DNA of 64,000 nucleotides from Thermoplasmatota archaeon (GTDB lineage Archaea; Thermoplasmatota; JAKEGO01): NCBI GenBank assembly GCA_028279595.1, contig JANQNK010000004.1, forward strand, positions 124,001 to 188,000, read 5' to 3'. This document shows, piece by piece, positions 33,644 through 42,649 of this stretch (the first letter of the stretch is position 1; every line of letters begins with the position of its first letter). A model generated the notes under the pieces. It was not told the DNA's origin and searched no databases. It saw only the letters and a program-made list of their open reading frames with translations. The position numbers and the translations under genes are program-made.

Positions 33644-33657
33644 GAAATTATTTAAAC
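33644..33657 (-). promoter_or_regulatory. TATA-like box for the HerA-like gene
   Basis: On the minus strand this reads AGTTTAAATAATTT, about 25 bases from the ATG at 33626. Confidence 0.55.
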
Positions 33658-33805
33658 TGTCGCAAAGTGGGTGGTGGTCACTTCTGCTCGGAACGGCTAT
33701 AGACTGTGGTCACGGATGGGTAGGGAGAAGGGAATTCGATGTCTGTCATCATAGGAAACGGACCTGTACGCGGTACCATGGGAGCATTTACCAGTTGGCA
33801 TCAGG

Positions 33806-33814
33806 TTTATATAT
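33806..33814 (+). promoter_or_regulatory. TATA-like box for the RND exporter gene
   Basis: TTTATATAT is about 75 bases before the ATG at 33887, leaving a leader of about 50 bases with GAGGTG before the start. The 260-base gap 33627-33886 is otherwise the divergent promoter region; no gene is seen in it. Confidence 0.55.
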
Positions 33815-33886
33815 TCACTATCGATGGCATGACATCATCGCTCACGTTGGACCGATATCCTTAGAACAATGTCATGAGGTGTTGTT

Positions 33887-36760
33887 ATGAACGAGAAATT
33901 GGGGAGATTCGTCGTTGACAGACCCGCGCTGACGGTGCTCGTTATCCTGATGATAACGTTCACCCTTGGATTCGTCAATTCCAGTCCGGAGACCTTCGGG
34001 CTTGAGAAGAACACGACCGAGCGCGAGGACCAGTGGCTTCCGGACAACGATATCGTCAATGCCGACCAGGAGATCAGCGACAATTACGGGATCCAGGTCA
34101 GGTACATGCAGGTCATCGTCAAGGCGGACAACATCCTGGACAGGGACACGCTCATCGAGATCATGGAGATGGAGATGGCAATAGCGAACAGGTCATCGGT
34201 CAAGGACATCCTGTTCCCGCAGGAGGGAAATGTCACGTCCATATCCAGCATCATCGCCTATGGCTACTGGAACCAGCTCGAGGAGATGAACGCTACGGGG
34301 GGTATGGAGTTCGACCCGATGGGGCTCCTTCTGTCGATGAACCAGACGACGATCAACCAGACTATCATGGGAATAGAGAATGCAGAGTTCGCCCAGTTCA
34401 GGCCCTCCATGGTCCTCACTAAGGACTTCCCGAAGAACATCGAGCGGAACATGACCAAGGCGAAGGGATCGATGATCCTGATAATGCTCAATTCGTCGAT
34501 GTATGACAGGATCGACGGGGACTACAACCCGATCCTCGACGCGGACAAGGATGTTATCAGGACGATCGAACGCATGGACCTGGAGCATGTCAAGGACACG
34601 GGCCTCATCGAGGATGAGTACATCAGCTACAGGATAGAGGAGGACTCCGGTGACGTGATGGGATTCCTCTTCATGATGGTCTTCGTCCTAATCATAACCA
34701 TTCTCTTCCTGACATACAGGTCTGTCTTCGACACCGTCATCAGCATCATAGCCCTCATGTTCGCCATAACATGGATGGACGGGATAGGCGTCCTTCTGGG
34801 CCTGACCTTCCATTCTATGTACCAGGCGGTACCGATCCTGTTGATGGGTCTGGGCGTCGATTACGCCATCCACCTCGTCATGAGATATCGTGAGGAGCGT
34901 GTCCATTTCAACAAGACAATAAGGGATTCGTTGATACTCACATCCGTCTCTGTCGGCGCTGCCCTGTTCCTCGCCACGCTTACCACGTCGATAAGCTTCG
35001 GCTCGAACACGGTCTCCGAGATCAAGCCGATGCAGGAGTTCGCGATATTCGCACTGGTGGGTATCATCGCCGCCTTCATCACGATGGTAACGTTCGTGCC
35101 CGCGATGAAGATGCTCTACCACACGTTCCAGCAGAAGAGGGGCATCAAGGAGTTCAAGAAGATAAGGGGGAAGAGGACGAAGAGCGGGAAGAAGAAGACC
35201 GGGTCCTCCTCGCTGCTCTCGCGCGGCCTGGCAAAGGGTGCGGTTGCCGCGGAGCACCACGCATACACCGTGATATTCGCCGTGGTCGTTGTCTCGCTCA
35301 TGAGCACCTACCTGGCCTTCCAGCTGGAGACCGAGTTCGATTTCACCGAGTTCCTCCCCGAGGGCTCGGAGATGACGGACGACATCCTGTATCTCGTCGA
35401 CAACTACGACTTCGGCACCGAGCAATCGAACGTCCTCATCAAGGGCGACATCACCGACCCGGATGTGTTACGGGCGATGAACGAAACTGAGAACAGGATA
35501 CTCAACGACCCCTACGTGAACGAGGAGCAACCGATCGAATCGATCCTGACGTTGATGAGAGGCGTCGCGGGCGGACAGTACATCATCAACGGGTCCCCGG
35601 CGGAGGACCCCGTGTTCGCAGGCATGTACAATGCAGCTGACACAGATGGTGACGATGTCCCCGATACCAACGTCGAGGGCCTCTTCGACTACCTCATGAA
35701 CGACGAGCGGTACGAGTTCTCCACCGTGCGCGTCCTTCATTACAATGAGGATAAGGACGAGTACGATGGCACGGTGATCAGGGTCAGTGTCAACTCGCAG
35801 AACGCGGCCAAGGCGAAGGACATCTCGGACGACCTCGAGGATGACATCAAACCTCTGGAGAGGGAGAGCGGGGTCAAAGAGGTCACGGCAACGAGCGGTC
35901 CGGTGTTGATCCACTACATCATCAACTCCATCGAGGTCAGCGGTATGCAGTCGTTGCTGATCAGCATTGTCGTGGCTGGAATTATACTGACCATCGTATT
36001 CTACGTCACTGACAAGTCCCTCGTGCTCGGCATATTGACTGAGATCCCGGTCATACTCGTCATTGCATGGGTCTTCGCCTCGATGTACCTCATCGGCATG
36101 CAGTTGAACGTCATGACCATCATGATAGCCTCCTTGACGGTGGGGCTGGGAATAACGTACGGCATCCACGTGACGCACCGGTTCGTGGAGGACCTCGCGG
36201 CCCTGAACGACATCGACGAAGCGACCAGGAGCACGGTCGTCAACACAGGTACTGCACTGTTCGGGGCGGCGATAACCACGATAGGCGGTTTCGGCATCCT
36301 GGTGTTCTCGCCGATACCCCCGATGAAGAAGTTCGGGGCCATCAGCGCCCTCGCCATCTTCTTCAGCCTCATAGCGTCGATATTCGTCCTTCCGACCTTC
36401 CTGTCCATCTGGGCCAAGTGGGTCAAGAAGAGGGACCCCTGCTACTTCGAGCACCACGCCGACGTCCAGAAGGAGATAGAGAGGAAGGCTCTGGCTTGCG
36501 AGACCCCCGAGGAGGAGGTCACGAAGAGGCCGAAACCGGTGAAGCGACCTGTCAGCAAGGCTGTCAAGAAGGGCGCCAAGAAACCCGCTGCGAAGAGACC
36601 CGCACCCAAGAAGCAGGTAGAGGAAGAACCGGAGGACACCGAGGCCGACGAGGAACCCGACGACCTGAACAAGGATGAGGACATGGACCTCAAGGCTGCG
36701 GAGTCACCAAAGGAGGAGGAGCCCTCCGAAGCCGCCGACGATGAGGACCTCGAAGACTGA
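33887..36760 (+). CDS. RND-superfamily (MmpL/HAE2-type) membrane transporter
   Basis: A 957-residue protein with the twofold RND plan. Helix 1 (about 12-32) is followed by a large outer loop. Helices 2-6 (about 255-415) carry the sterol-sensing-like core and GVDYAIHLVMRYREE. A Lys-rich cytoplasmic linker, helix 7 and a second outer loop follow. Helices 8-12 carry the matching GLGITYGIHVTHRF. The duplication of the G-h-x-Y-x-I-H motif in both halves is typical of archaeal and actinobacterial MmpL/HAE2 exporters, which move lipids or hydrophobic compounds using the ion gradient. A 110-residue Lys-Pro then Asp/Glu tail is unusual and resembles the tails of the surface proteins nearby. GAGGTG precedes the ATG. 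The substrate is unknown. Confidence 0.88.
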   Translation: MNEKLGRFVVDRPALTVLVILMITFTLGFVNSSPETFGLEKNTTEREDQWLPDNDIVNADQEISDNYGIQVRYMQVIVKADNILDRDTLIEIMEMEMAIANRSSVKDILFPQEGNVTSISSIIAYGYWNQLEEMNATGGMEFDPMGLLLSMNQTTINQTIMGIENAEFAQFRPSMVLTKDFPKNIERNMTKAKGSMILIMLNSSMYDRIDGDYNPILDADKDVIRTIERMDLEHVKDTGLIEDEYISYRIEEDSGDVMGFLFMMVFVLIITILFLTYRSVFDTVISIIALMFAITWMDGIGVLLGLTFHSMYQAVPILLMGLGVDYAIHLVMRYREERVHFNKTIRDSLILTSVSVGAALFLATLTTSISFGSNTVSEIKPMQEFAIFALVGIIAAFITMVTFVPAMKMLYHTFQQKRGIKEFKKIRGKRTKSGKKKTGSSSLLSRGLAKGAVAAEHHAYTVIFAVVVVSLMSTYLAFQLETEFDFTEFLPEGSEMTDDILYLVDNYDFGTEQSNVLIKGDITDPDVLRAMNETENRILNDPYVNEEQPIESILTLMRGVAGGQYIINGSPAEDPVFAGMYNAADTDGDDVPDTNVEGLFDYLMNDERYEFSTVRVLHYNEDKDEYDGTVIRVSVNSQNAAKAKDISDDLEDDIKPLERESGVKEVTATSGPVLIHYIINSIEVSGMQSLLISIVVAGIILTIVFYVTDKSLVLGILTEIPVILVIAWVFASMYLIGMQLNVMTIMIASLTVGLGITYGIHVTHRFVEDLAALNDIDEATRSTVVNTGTALFGAAITTIGGFGILVFSPIPPMKKFGAISALAIFFSLIASIFVLPTFLSIWAKWVKKRDPCYFEHHADVQKEIERKALACETPEEEVTKRPKPVKRPVSKAVKKGAKKPAAKRPAPKKQVEEEPEDTEADEEPDDLNKDEDMDLKAAESPKEEEPSEAADDEDLED

Positions 36761-36800
36761 GCCGACGCTCCATCACCCTTCCGGCACTCCCGATACGCGT

Positions 36801-36824
36801 CGCTGGCGCTACGGCCCGCCAGCG
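36801..36824. terminator. Hairpin terminator after the RND gene
   Basis: CGCTGGC (36801-36807) and GCCAGCG (36818-36824) form a perfect 7-bp stem, followed by an AT-rich stretch. It lies 40 bases past the RND stop. The rest of the 172-base gap holds the next promoter. Confidence 0.5.
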
Positions 36825-36902
36825 AGCGTGATTTCATTATTTGACGATATCAGCGAGTGTTAGTTGTGACATTACCCATCCCAGGGGGGGTCATGCAGAA
36901 GA

Positions 36903-36910
36903 CTTAATAG
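36903..36910 (+). promoter_or_regulatory. TATA-like box for the DUF362 gene
   Basis: CTTAATAG is about 26 bases before the ATG at 36933, so the transcript is probably leaderless. Confidence 0.5.
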
Positions 36911-36932
36911 CGGAAAACGGGATTCTGCAGGC

Positions 36933-38030
36933 ATGTCCGACGTCTACATAGCGCGCCTGAGGGCATCAGGCAAGCAGGAGAACGTCCAGTCCAAGGTCAG
37001 ATCCCTCTTCAGGAGGGCCGGATTCGCCGAGTTCATCAATCCGCGGGACTTCGTGGCCCTGAAGGTCCACTTCGGAGAACCTGGGAACACCGGTTTCATC
37101 CCGCCGTACAATCTCAAGCCGGTGGTCGAGGAAGCCCTCGCGGCGGGCGGTAAACCATTCCTTACCGATGCCAACACCATCTACCTGGGAGGCCGCTCCG
37201 ACGCTGTAGACCACCTTAACGTGGCGTACGCGCACGGGTTCCTTCCCGCCGTCGTCGGTGCCCCAGTTATCATCGCGGACGGGCTTCGCGGATCGGATTT
37301 CCAAAAGGTCCCCGTGGGATTGAAGCATTTCAATGAGGTCAACATCAGCGGCGCGGCCGTCAGCTCCGAGGTGATCATCGGTCTGACGCACTTCAAGGGC
37401 CACATGCTGGGAGGGTTCGGCGGAACCCTGAAGAACATGGGAATGGGCTTTGCCGCCCGCTCTGGCAAGCAGCTCCAGCATTCCGATCTCAAACCGTGCG
37501 TCGACCAGGACACCTGCGTGGCCTGCTTCGAGTGCATGAAGGCGTGCCCGGTGACCGCCATATCCGAAAGGGACGGGAAGGCGTTCATATCGGAGGATTC
37601 GTGCATCGGCTGCGGCGAATGCACAGCGACCTGCCGCTTCGGGGCCATCGAGGTGCAGTGGAAGACCGACAACGTCGTGTTCCTCGAGAAGATGATGGAG
37701 TATGCCTACGGCGTTCTCGGCAACAAGCTGGACAAGTGCGGTTTCTTCAACTTCATTGTGAACGTCACCCCGGACTGCGATTGCCTCGGGTGGTCCGACG
37801 CAGCCCTGGTCCATGATATCGGGATCGTTGCGTCGAAGGACCCGGTGGCCATCGATCAGGCTTCGGCCGACCTTGTGAACGAGGCCGCCGGTCTGCCCGA
37901 CACCAGATTATCTGCGACAGATGTGGAGGACAAGTTCGCCGACGTCCATAACGTTCCTTGGCGAAGACAGCTGGAGTATGCCGAGGAACTGGGGCTCGGC
38001 ACGAGGGAGTACAGGCTCGTCGACCTTTGA
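36933..38030 (+). CDS. DUF362 protein with two 4Fe-4S ferredoxin motifs
   Basis: A 365-residue cytoplasmic iron-sulfur protein. Residues 1-180 and 245-350 form the DUF362 domain (LKVHFGEPGNTGFI, the GLTHFKGH segment and a late NFIVNVTPDCDC segment). Inserted near 188-240 are two ferredoxin clusters, CVACFECMKACP and CIGCGECTATCR, each with the full C-x2-C-x2-C-x3-C pattern. Members are common in archaea and anaerobic bacteria and are thought to handle electrons or redox centres; no firm reaction is known. In this window a ferredoxin-type protein may be relevant to low-potential carbon metabolism, but it is not in that operon, so this is only a possibility. Confidence 0.88.
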   Translation: MSDVYIARLRASGKQENVQSKVRSLFRRAGFAEFINPRDFVALKVHFGEPGNTGFIPPYNLKPVVEEALAAGGKPFLTDANTIYLGGRSDAVDHLNVAYAHGFLPAVVGAPVIIADGLRGSDFQKVPVGLKHFNEVNISGAAVSSEVIIGLTHFKGHMLGGFGGTLKNMGMGFAARSGKQLQHSDLKPCVDQDTCVACFECMKACPVTAISERDGKAFISEDSCIGCGECTATCRFGAIEVQWKTDNVVFLEKMMEYAYGVLGNKLDKCGFFNFIVNVTPDCDCLGWSDAALVHDIGIVASKDPVAIDQASADLVNEAAGLPDTRLSATDVEDKFADVHNVPWRRQLEYAEELGLGTREYRLVDL

Positions 38031-38082
38031 AACATACCATAGATGATCGGGAACAAATGCCAAGTATTCGAGGAGAATGCAA

Positions 38083-38093
38083 ACTTTTTTATG
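38083..38093 (+). promoter_or_regulatory. TATA-like box for the PKD-repeat gene
   Basis: ACTTTTTTATG lies about 75 bases before the ATG at 38164. It overlaps the earlier in-frame ATG at 38077, which is therefore unlikely to be used. Confidence 0.5.
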
Positions 38094-38163
38094 CGATTTT
38101 CGCGATATCTACGATGAGGGTTGCTATTCGGGTAGCGACCGCTCACGAGAAGGTGATGTGCGT

Positions 38164-41100
38164 ATGTTTGATTTTCCCCGCGGGAAGCGGGTGGTGGGGT
38201 CAGCGATAGCTGGGCTCGTCGTCCTGATGGTATTTAGCGTTCTGAACGCTAGCGCGAACGGAGATTATGTCGAGGCGGACGCCGGAGAGGATATCACTAT
38301 CCTCGAAACGGACCCGGTTGCAGACTTCGACGGATCCGGGTCATCGGCGTATCCCAACGATATCGCCGAGTACGCCTGGGTGTTCGGGGATGGTTCCGAC
38401 GCCGGCTACGGCGAGACGATCTCCCACGAATATTGGGCAGACGACGGCGAGTATCTTGTCTATCTGATCGTCAGCGACACGGAGGGCAACATGGACGACG
38501 ATATGTCGACCGTCACGGTCGAGAACGTCGATCCTGAGGTCTGGGCAGGCCGGGACGTCGAGATATTCGAGGGTTACTATGCGATCTTCAACGGTCAGTT
38601 CAACGACACCGCGAAGGACACCCACGAGATCCGCTGGGAGTTCGGCGATGGATCGAATTCGACCGGAAGCAACTACACCTGGCACCGTTACACGGACCAA
38701 GGCACCTACGAGGTCACCCTGACCGTGACCGACGATGATGGCGGTGTCGGAATGGACTCCCTGTACGTGACAGTGATCAACAGGCCTCCTTACGCAAGGC
38801 TATGGTGGGCCGACTCCTACTACGAAGAACCGGTCATAGACGAGGGGGACACCCTGAACTTCTACGCCCAGTACTACGACTCGGGATGGACCGACGACCT
38901 GACCATCGAGCTGGACTACGGTGACGGTTCCCCGATCGAGGAATGGGAGGACACCTACTACGGATGGGAGCTCATGCACCACGTCTACGAGGACGACGGC
39001 TTCTACAATATCACATTGACGGTGACGGACGAGGATGGCGCTGTCGGCACCGACACCATGATGGTGGAGGTCCACAACGTCGCTCCGACCGTCGAGCTTG
39101 GCGGACCGTACATGACCACGACCGAGGGCGCCTGCAACTACTTCGATGCCACAATGATCGATCCCGGAGCGGACGATACACACACGATAGAGTGGGACTT
39201 CGGTGACGGAACGACCGCATCGGGCTCCCTGGCCCTGTATCATCGATACACGGAGAACGGGGTATACAACGTAACGCTGAACGTCACGGACGATGACGGC
39301 GGTTTCGGCAGCGACACCATGATTATCGCCGTCGACAACGTGGCGCCGAGGGTCTACCTCCTCTGGGACCAGACGGTCGACGAGGGGGATGTCGTGGAGT
39401 TCAAGGCCTACTACTGCGACCCCGGTATCGACGACACGCATATCCTGGTCTGGGACTTCGGGGACGGGACGGTGATCACCGATGATGATCCCGATTCTAC
39501 AGATATCTACTGCAGCAGTGTCTGCACCTTCGCTGCGGAGGACCTTGAGGATGAAGACAATGACTTGAACGATTGCCAGTGCTCGTACTCCTGTTGTCAT
39601 GTGGTGACGATCGAGCACACCTACGTAGACGACGGGGATTTCATGGTGACGCTCACCGTACTCGATGACGACGGTGATTGGGGCAGTGACACATGCGAGG
39701 TGACAGTGGAGAACGTCGCTCCCGAGGTGGATGCGGGAGAGGCCATGGCCATCTACGAAGGCGGCTATGCCATCTTCCAGGGTTCCTTCGAGGACCCGGG
39801 GGCGAACGACACGCACACCATCGAATGGGACTTCGGTGACGGAACGAGCGGGTCCGGTGCTCTCTACACATGGCACCGCTACATGGACGAGGGAGAGTAC
39901 ACCGTGACCCTGACCGTGACGGACGACGATGGCGGTGTGGGCACGGACACCCTGACCCTCTGGGTCCAGAACCGGGCTCCGTGGGCGTACCTGTACGGGA
40001 TCGTGTACACCGAGAACGGCTACGGCTACTACTCGTACTACGCGGAGCCGACGGTCGACGAGGGAGAGCCACTGGACTTCTACGTCTACTACTACGACTA
40101 CGGCTGGAACGACACCCTTGAGGTCACGCTTGACTTCGGTGACGGAACGGCCTCGCTGAGCTGGACCGACGACTACTACGGCTACTTCGTCATGAACCAC
40201 ACCTACATGGACGACGGCGAGTACACCATGACGCTGACCGTTGAGGACAGTGATGGTGGTGTGGGGACCGACACCATGCTGGTAACGGTCGAGAACGTAG
40301 CGCCGCAGATCGGCGACGACGACGAATATGAGGGCCTCGAGGGCGAGTTCCTTACGTTCGAGGCCGAGGTGACGGACCAGGGCGACGACGAACTGACATA
40401 CGAATGGGAATTCGGCGACGGCGAGACAGGCACTGGGATGCCGGTCACCCATGCCTACGGGGACAACGGGGTCTACACCCTGACACTTACGGTCACCGAC
40501 GACGATGGCGGCTCGGACTCCGAGTCGTGGCCTGTCACGATAACGAACGCCGACCCCGTGGCCGATGCCGGCTACTACTACGTCTACACCACCCCCGGCG
40601 AGACCGTGGAGTTCGAGGGTTCGATCACCGACCCGGGTTGGCTCGACACGCACTCTGTCAACTGGAACTTCGCGGACGGGACCGAGGAGAACGATACCCT
40701 GACCCCCGAGCACGCGTTCGATGACATCGGCTACTATCTCGTCTGGTTGACGGTCACCGACGACGACGGCGGTGTCGGAACGGATTACATCTACGTGATA
40801 GTCCGCCAGGAGGGGCCCTACGCCTACCTTTACTGGGACCAGACCGTTGACGAGGGCGAGATGGCCAACTTCTACGCATACGGCTACAACCCGATCAACC
40901 AGGGCGACCTTGAGATGGAGGTGGACTTCGGGGACGGTTCCGCGCCCGTGGAGTGGACCGGGACCTACTATGCCTGGAAGATGCTGAACCACACCTATGG
41001 CGACGATGGCAACTACACGGTCACGCTGACCGTGACGGACGAAGAGGGCGACGAGACCACGGACACCGTCCTGGTGACCGTACTGAACGTCGATCCCGAC

Positions 41101-42189
41101 GTCGAGTGCGACAGCTACCTGGAGACCACCGACGAGGCGCATTACGTCTGGTTCGAGGCGACCATCGATGACCCGGGATGGGAGGACACTCACACGATCG
41201 TCTGGGACTTCGGCGACGGAACGTTCTGGAACGATACGCTGACCCCGTGGCACCGCTACGGCGACAACGGGATCTACAACGTAACTGTGACCGTTACCGA
41301 CGACGACGGCGGTTCTGACAGCGACACTGTCATGGTGAGCGTGTCGAACGTCGACCCATACGTCTGGGCATACTACGATGTCACAGTCAACGAATCCGAG
41401 GTCGCGACGTTCTACGGGGTGTTCTACGATCCCGGATACCTCGACACCCACACGTTCATCTGGGAGTTCGGCGACGGGACGTCCATCGTGACCACGAACT
41501 ACACGGAATACTGGAACGTGGTCGGCCTGTCGATAATGAACCATTCCTACGACGACGACGGCACGTACTACGTGAACGTAACGGTCTTCGATGACGATGG
41601 CGGTTCGAACACCGACACCGTGGAGGTAACCGTGCTCAATCTTCCGCCGGACGTCGAGGCGGGAGCGGACATAACGACCTACGAGGGCTACTACGTCCGC
41701 TTCAACGGATCCTACATGGACCCGAGCCCCGAGGACACGCACACCGTCGAATGGGAGTTCGGAGACGGTACCAACGGCTCCGGAACGCTCACGCCCTACC
41801 ACTGGTACTACGAGGAGGGGGAGTACGACGTGAACCTCACCGTGACCGACGACGACGGAGGCGTCGGCGAGGACTCGCTCGTCGTGACCGTCCTGAACCG
41901 TGCTCCATATGCGTACCTCTACTATCCGCGCTACGACGATCTGAACGTGACGTTCTATCTGTACTACTACGATCCCGGCAGGGACGACCTCGAGATCACG
42001 CTCGATTACGGTGACGGCACGGAGGAGTCCTGGAGCGACACCTACTATCACTGGGAACAGGTGACGCACACATACGAGGAGAGCGGGACCTACACCATAA
42101 CCATGACAGTGGAGGACGACGATGGTGCGAGCACGACAGTGACGCTTTCGGTCACCGTAGAGGGACCGGATCCACCGGACGACCCATAG
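38164..42189 (+). CDS. Secreted protein of 14 tandem PKD domains
   Basis: About 1341 residues. The leader (MFDFPRGKRVVG then a hydrophobic segment ending SANG) is a signal peptide or N-terminal anchor. The rest is a string of 14 PKD domains of about 85-100 residues. Each has the W.FGDG...G...H.Y...G.Y.VTLTVTDDDGG core and a VTVENVAP-type linker. The fourth or fifth unit (about 440-480) carries a Cys-rich insert with CSSVC, DCQC and SCC, not seen in the others. The protein ends at PDPPDDP without a C-terminal membrane helix, so it is either released or held by its N-terminus. AAGGTGATG before the ATG is the ribosome site. It is very acidic with many D-D-G-G loops, which fits Ca2+ binding. It is probably a structural spacer or matrix protein. 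Confidence 0.87.
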   Translation: MFDFPRGKRVVGSAIAGLVVLMVFSVLNASANGDYVEADAGEDITILETDPVADFDGSGSSAYPNDIAEYAWVFGDGSDAGYGETISHEYWADDGEYLVYLIVSDTEGNMDDDMSTVTVENVDPEVWAGRDVEIFEGYYAIFNGQFNDTAKDTHEIRWEFGDGSNSTGSNYTWHRYTDQGTYEVTLTVTDDDGGVGMDSLYVTVINRPPYARLWWADSYYEEPVIDEGDTLNFYAQYYDSGWTDDLTIELDYGDGSPIEEWEDTYYGWELMHHVYEDDGFYNITLTVTDEDGAVGTDTMMVEVHNVAPTVELGGPYMTTTEGACNYFDATMIDPGADDTHTIEWDFGDGTTASGSLALYHRYTENGVYNVTLNVTDDDGGFGSDTMIIAVDNVAPRVYLLWDQTVDEGDVVEFKAYYCDPGIDDTHILVWDFGDGTVITDDDPDSTDIYCSSVCTFAAEDLEDEDNDLNDCQCSYSCCHVVTIEHTYVDDGDFMVTLTVLDDDGDWGSDTCEVTVENVAPEVDAGEAMAIYEGGYAIFQGSFEDPGANDTHTIEWDFGDGTSGSGALYTWHRYMDEGEYTVTLTVTDDDGGVGTDTLTLWVQNRAPWAYLYGIVYTENGYGYYSYYAEPTVDEGEPLDFYVYYYDYGWNDTLEVTLDFGDGTASLSWTDDYYGYFVMNHTYMDDGEYTMTLTVEDSDGGVGTDTMLVTVENVAPQIGDDDEYEGLEGEFLTFEAEVTDQGDDELTYEWEFGDGETGTGMPVTHAYGDNGVYTLTLTVTDDDGGSDSESWPVTITNADPVADAGYYYVYTTPGETVEFEGSITDPGWLDTHSVNWNFADGTEENDTLTPEHAFDDIGYYLVWLTVTDDDGGVGTDYIYVIVRQEGPYAYLYWDQTVDEGEMANFYAYGYNPINQGDLEMEVDFGDGSAPVEWTGTYYAWKMLNHTYGDDGNYTVTLTVTDEEGDETTDTVLVTVLNVDPDVECDSYLETTDEAHYVWFEATIDDPGWEDTHTIVWDFGDGTFWNDTLTPWHRYGDNGIYNVTVTVTDDDGGSDSDTVMVSVSNVDPYVWAYYDVTVNESEVATFYGVFYDPGYLDTHTFIWEFGDGTSIVTTNYTEYWNVVGLSIMNHSYDDDGTYYVNVTVFDDDGGSNTDTVEVTVLNLPPDVEAGADITTYEGYYVRFNGSYMDPSPEDTHTVEWEFGDGTNGSGTLTPYHWYYEEGEYDVNLTVTDDDGGVGEDSLVVTVLNRAPYAYLYYPRYDDLNVTFYLYYYDPGRDDLEITLDYGDGTEESWSDTYYHWEQVTHTYEESGTYTITMTVEDDDGASTTVTLSVTVEGPDPPDDP

Positions 42190-42216
42190 GCCCGGACCGG
42201 GCCTGAAGCGAGTTGA

Positions 42217-42255
42217 GGGGGTCGGGACGCTGACCCCCGTTTTATCTTTTTTTAC
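42217..42255 (+). terminator. Terminator after the PKD gene
   Basis: GGGGGTC (42217-42223) and GACCCCC (42232-42238) form a perfect 7-bp stem, followed directly by a T-rich tract. It lies 28 bases past the stop codon. Confidence 0.75.
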
Positions 42256-42370
42256 GTTATTTTCTTATGCAAATACGGTATTTTTCAAGCAGGTCCCTTT
42301 TCGACGATTCACGTCAATCTACCATTTCTGCCGAAGGGTATTTATGTATGAAGGATTGATAGTTATAGTG

Positions 42371-42443
42371 GAGAGCGGGGAACCATCGCGAGTCATTTGG
42401 TCCCCTCTGCGATGGCCTTTCTTTGGCACCCATTCCCGCTCTC
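42371..42443 (+). ncRNA. Candidate structured small RNA
   Basis: The 460-base gap between 42190 and 42649 holds no convincing protein gene. Within it, GAGAGCGGG (42371-42379) is the exact complement of CCCGCTCTC (42435-42443), and inside these CCATCGC (42383-42389) pairs with GCGATGG (42409-42415). A TATA-like stretch (GTATTTATGTATG at about 42337-42349) lies 25-30 bases before the first arm. A T-rich run follows the last arm. Together these give a roughly 75-base unit with its own promoter, closing stem and end signal. No known RNA family is recognised. Confidence 0.45.
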
Positions 42444-42609
42444 TTTTCCCATTCCCGCCAGCACGGACTGCGGCAGTGTTTCGAGTTATGAGGCGACACC
42501 CGTGCAGGTGGTTGACGGCTCCTTTTCGAGCTCTATGAAACCTCAGTCCGGAGTAGGTCTCCGTAAGGTTCTGATGCTCGGATCCGATGATCGGACCAGT
42601 CGTAGAAAG

Positions 42610-42619
42610 GATTATAACG
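42610..42619 (+). promoter_or_regulatory. TATA-like box for the PGF-CTERM protein
   Basis: GATTATAACG is centred about 35 bases before the ATG at 42650. The palindrome TCCGA-TGA-TCGGA just upstream (about 42583-42596) could be an operator. Confidence 0.45.
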
Positions 42620-42649
42620 ACGCATTTCGTTCAATCTTACGGGATCCGC

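Noticed and set aside
38800..42069. A 1089-codon open frame antisense to the PKD-repeat gene
   Set aside because: It mirrors the repetitive, GC-rich codon pattern of the PKD gene, its product is a low-complexity Val/Arg/Asp-rich string, and it matches no domain. It is a shadow frame.
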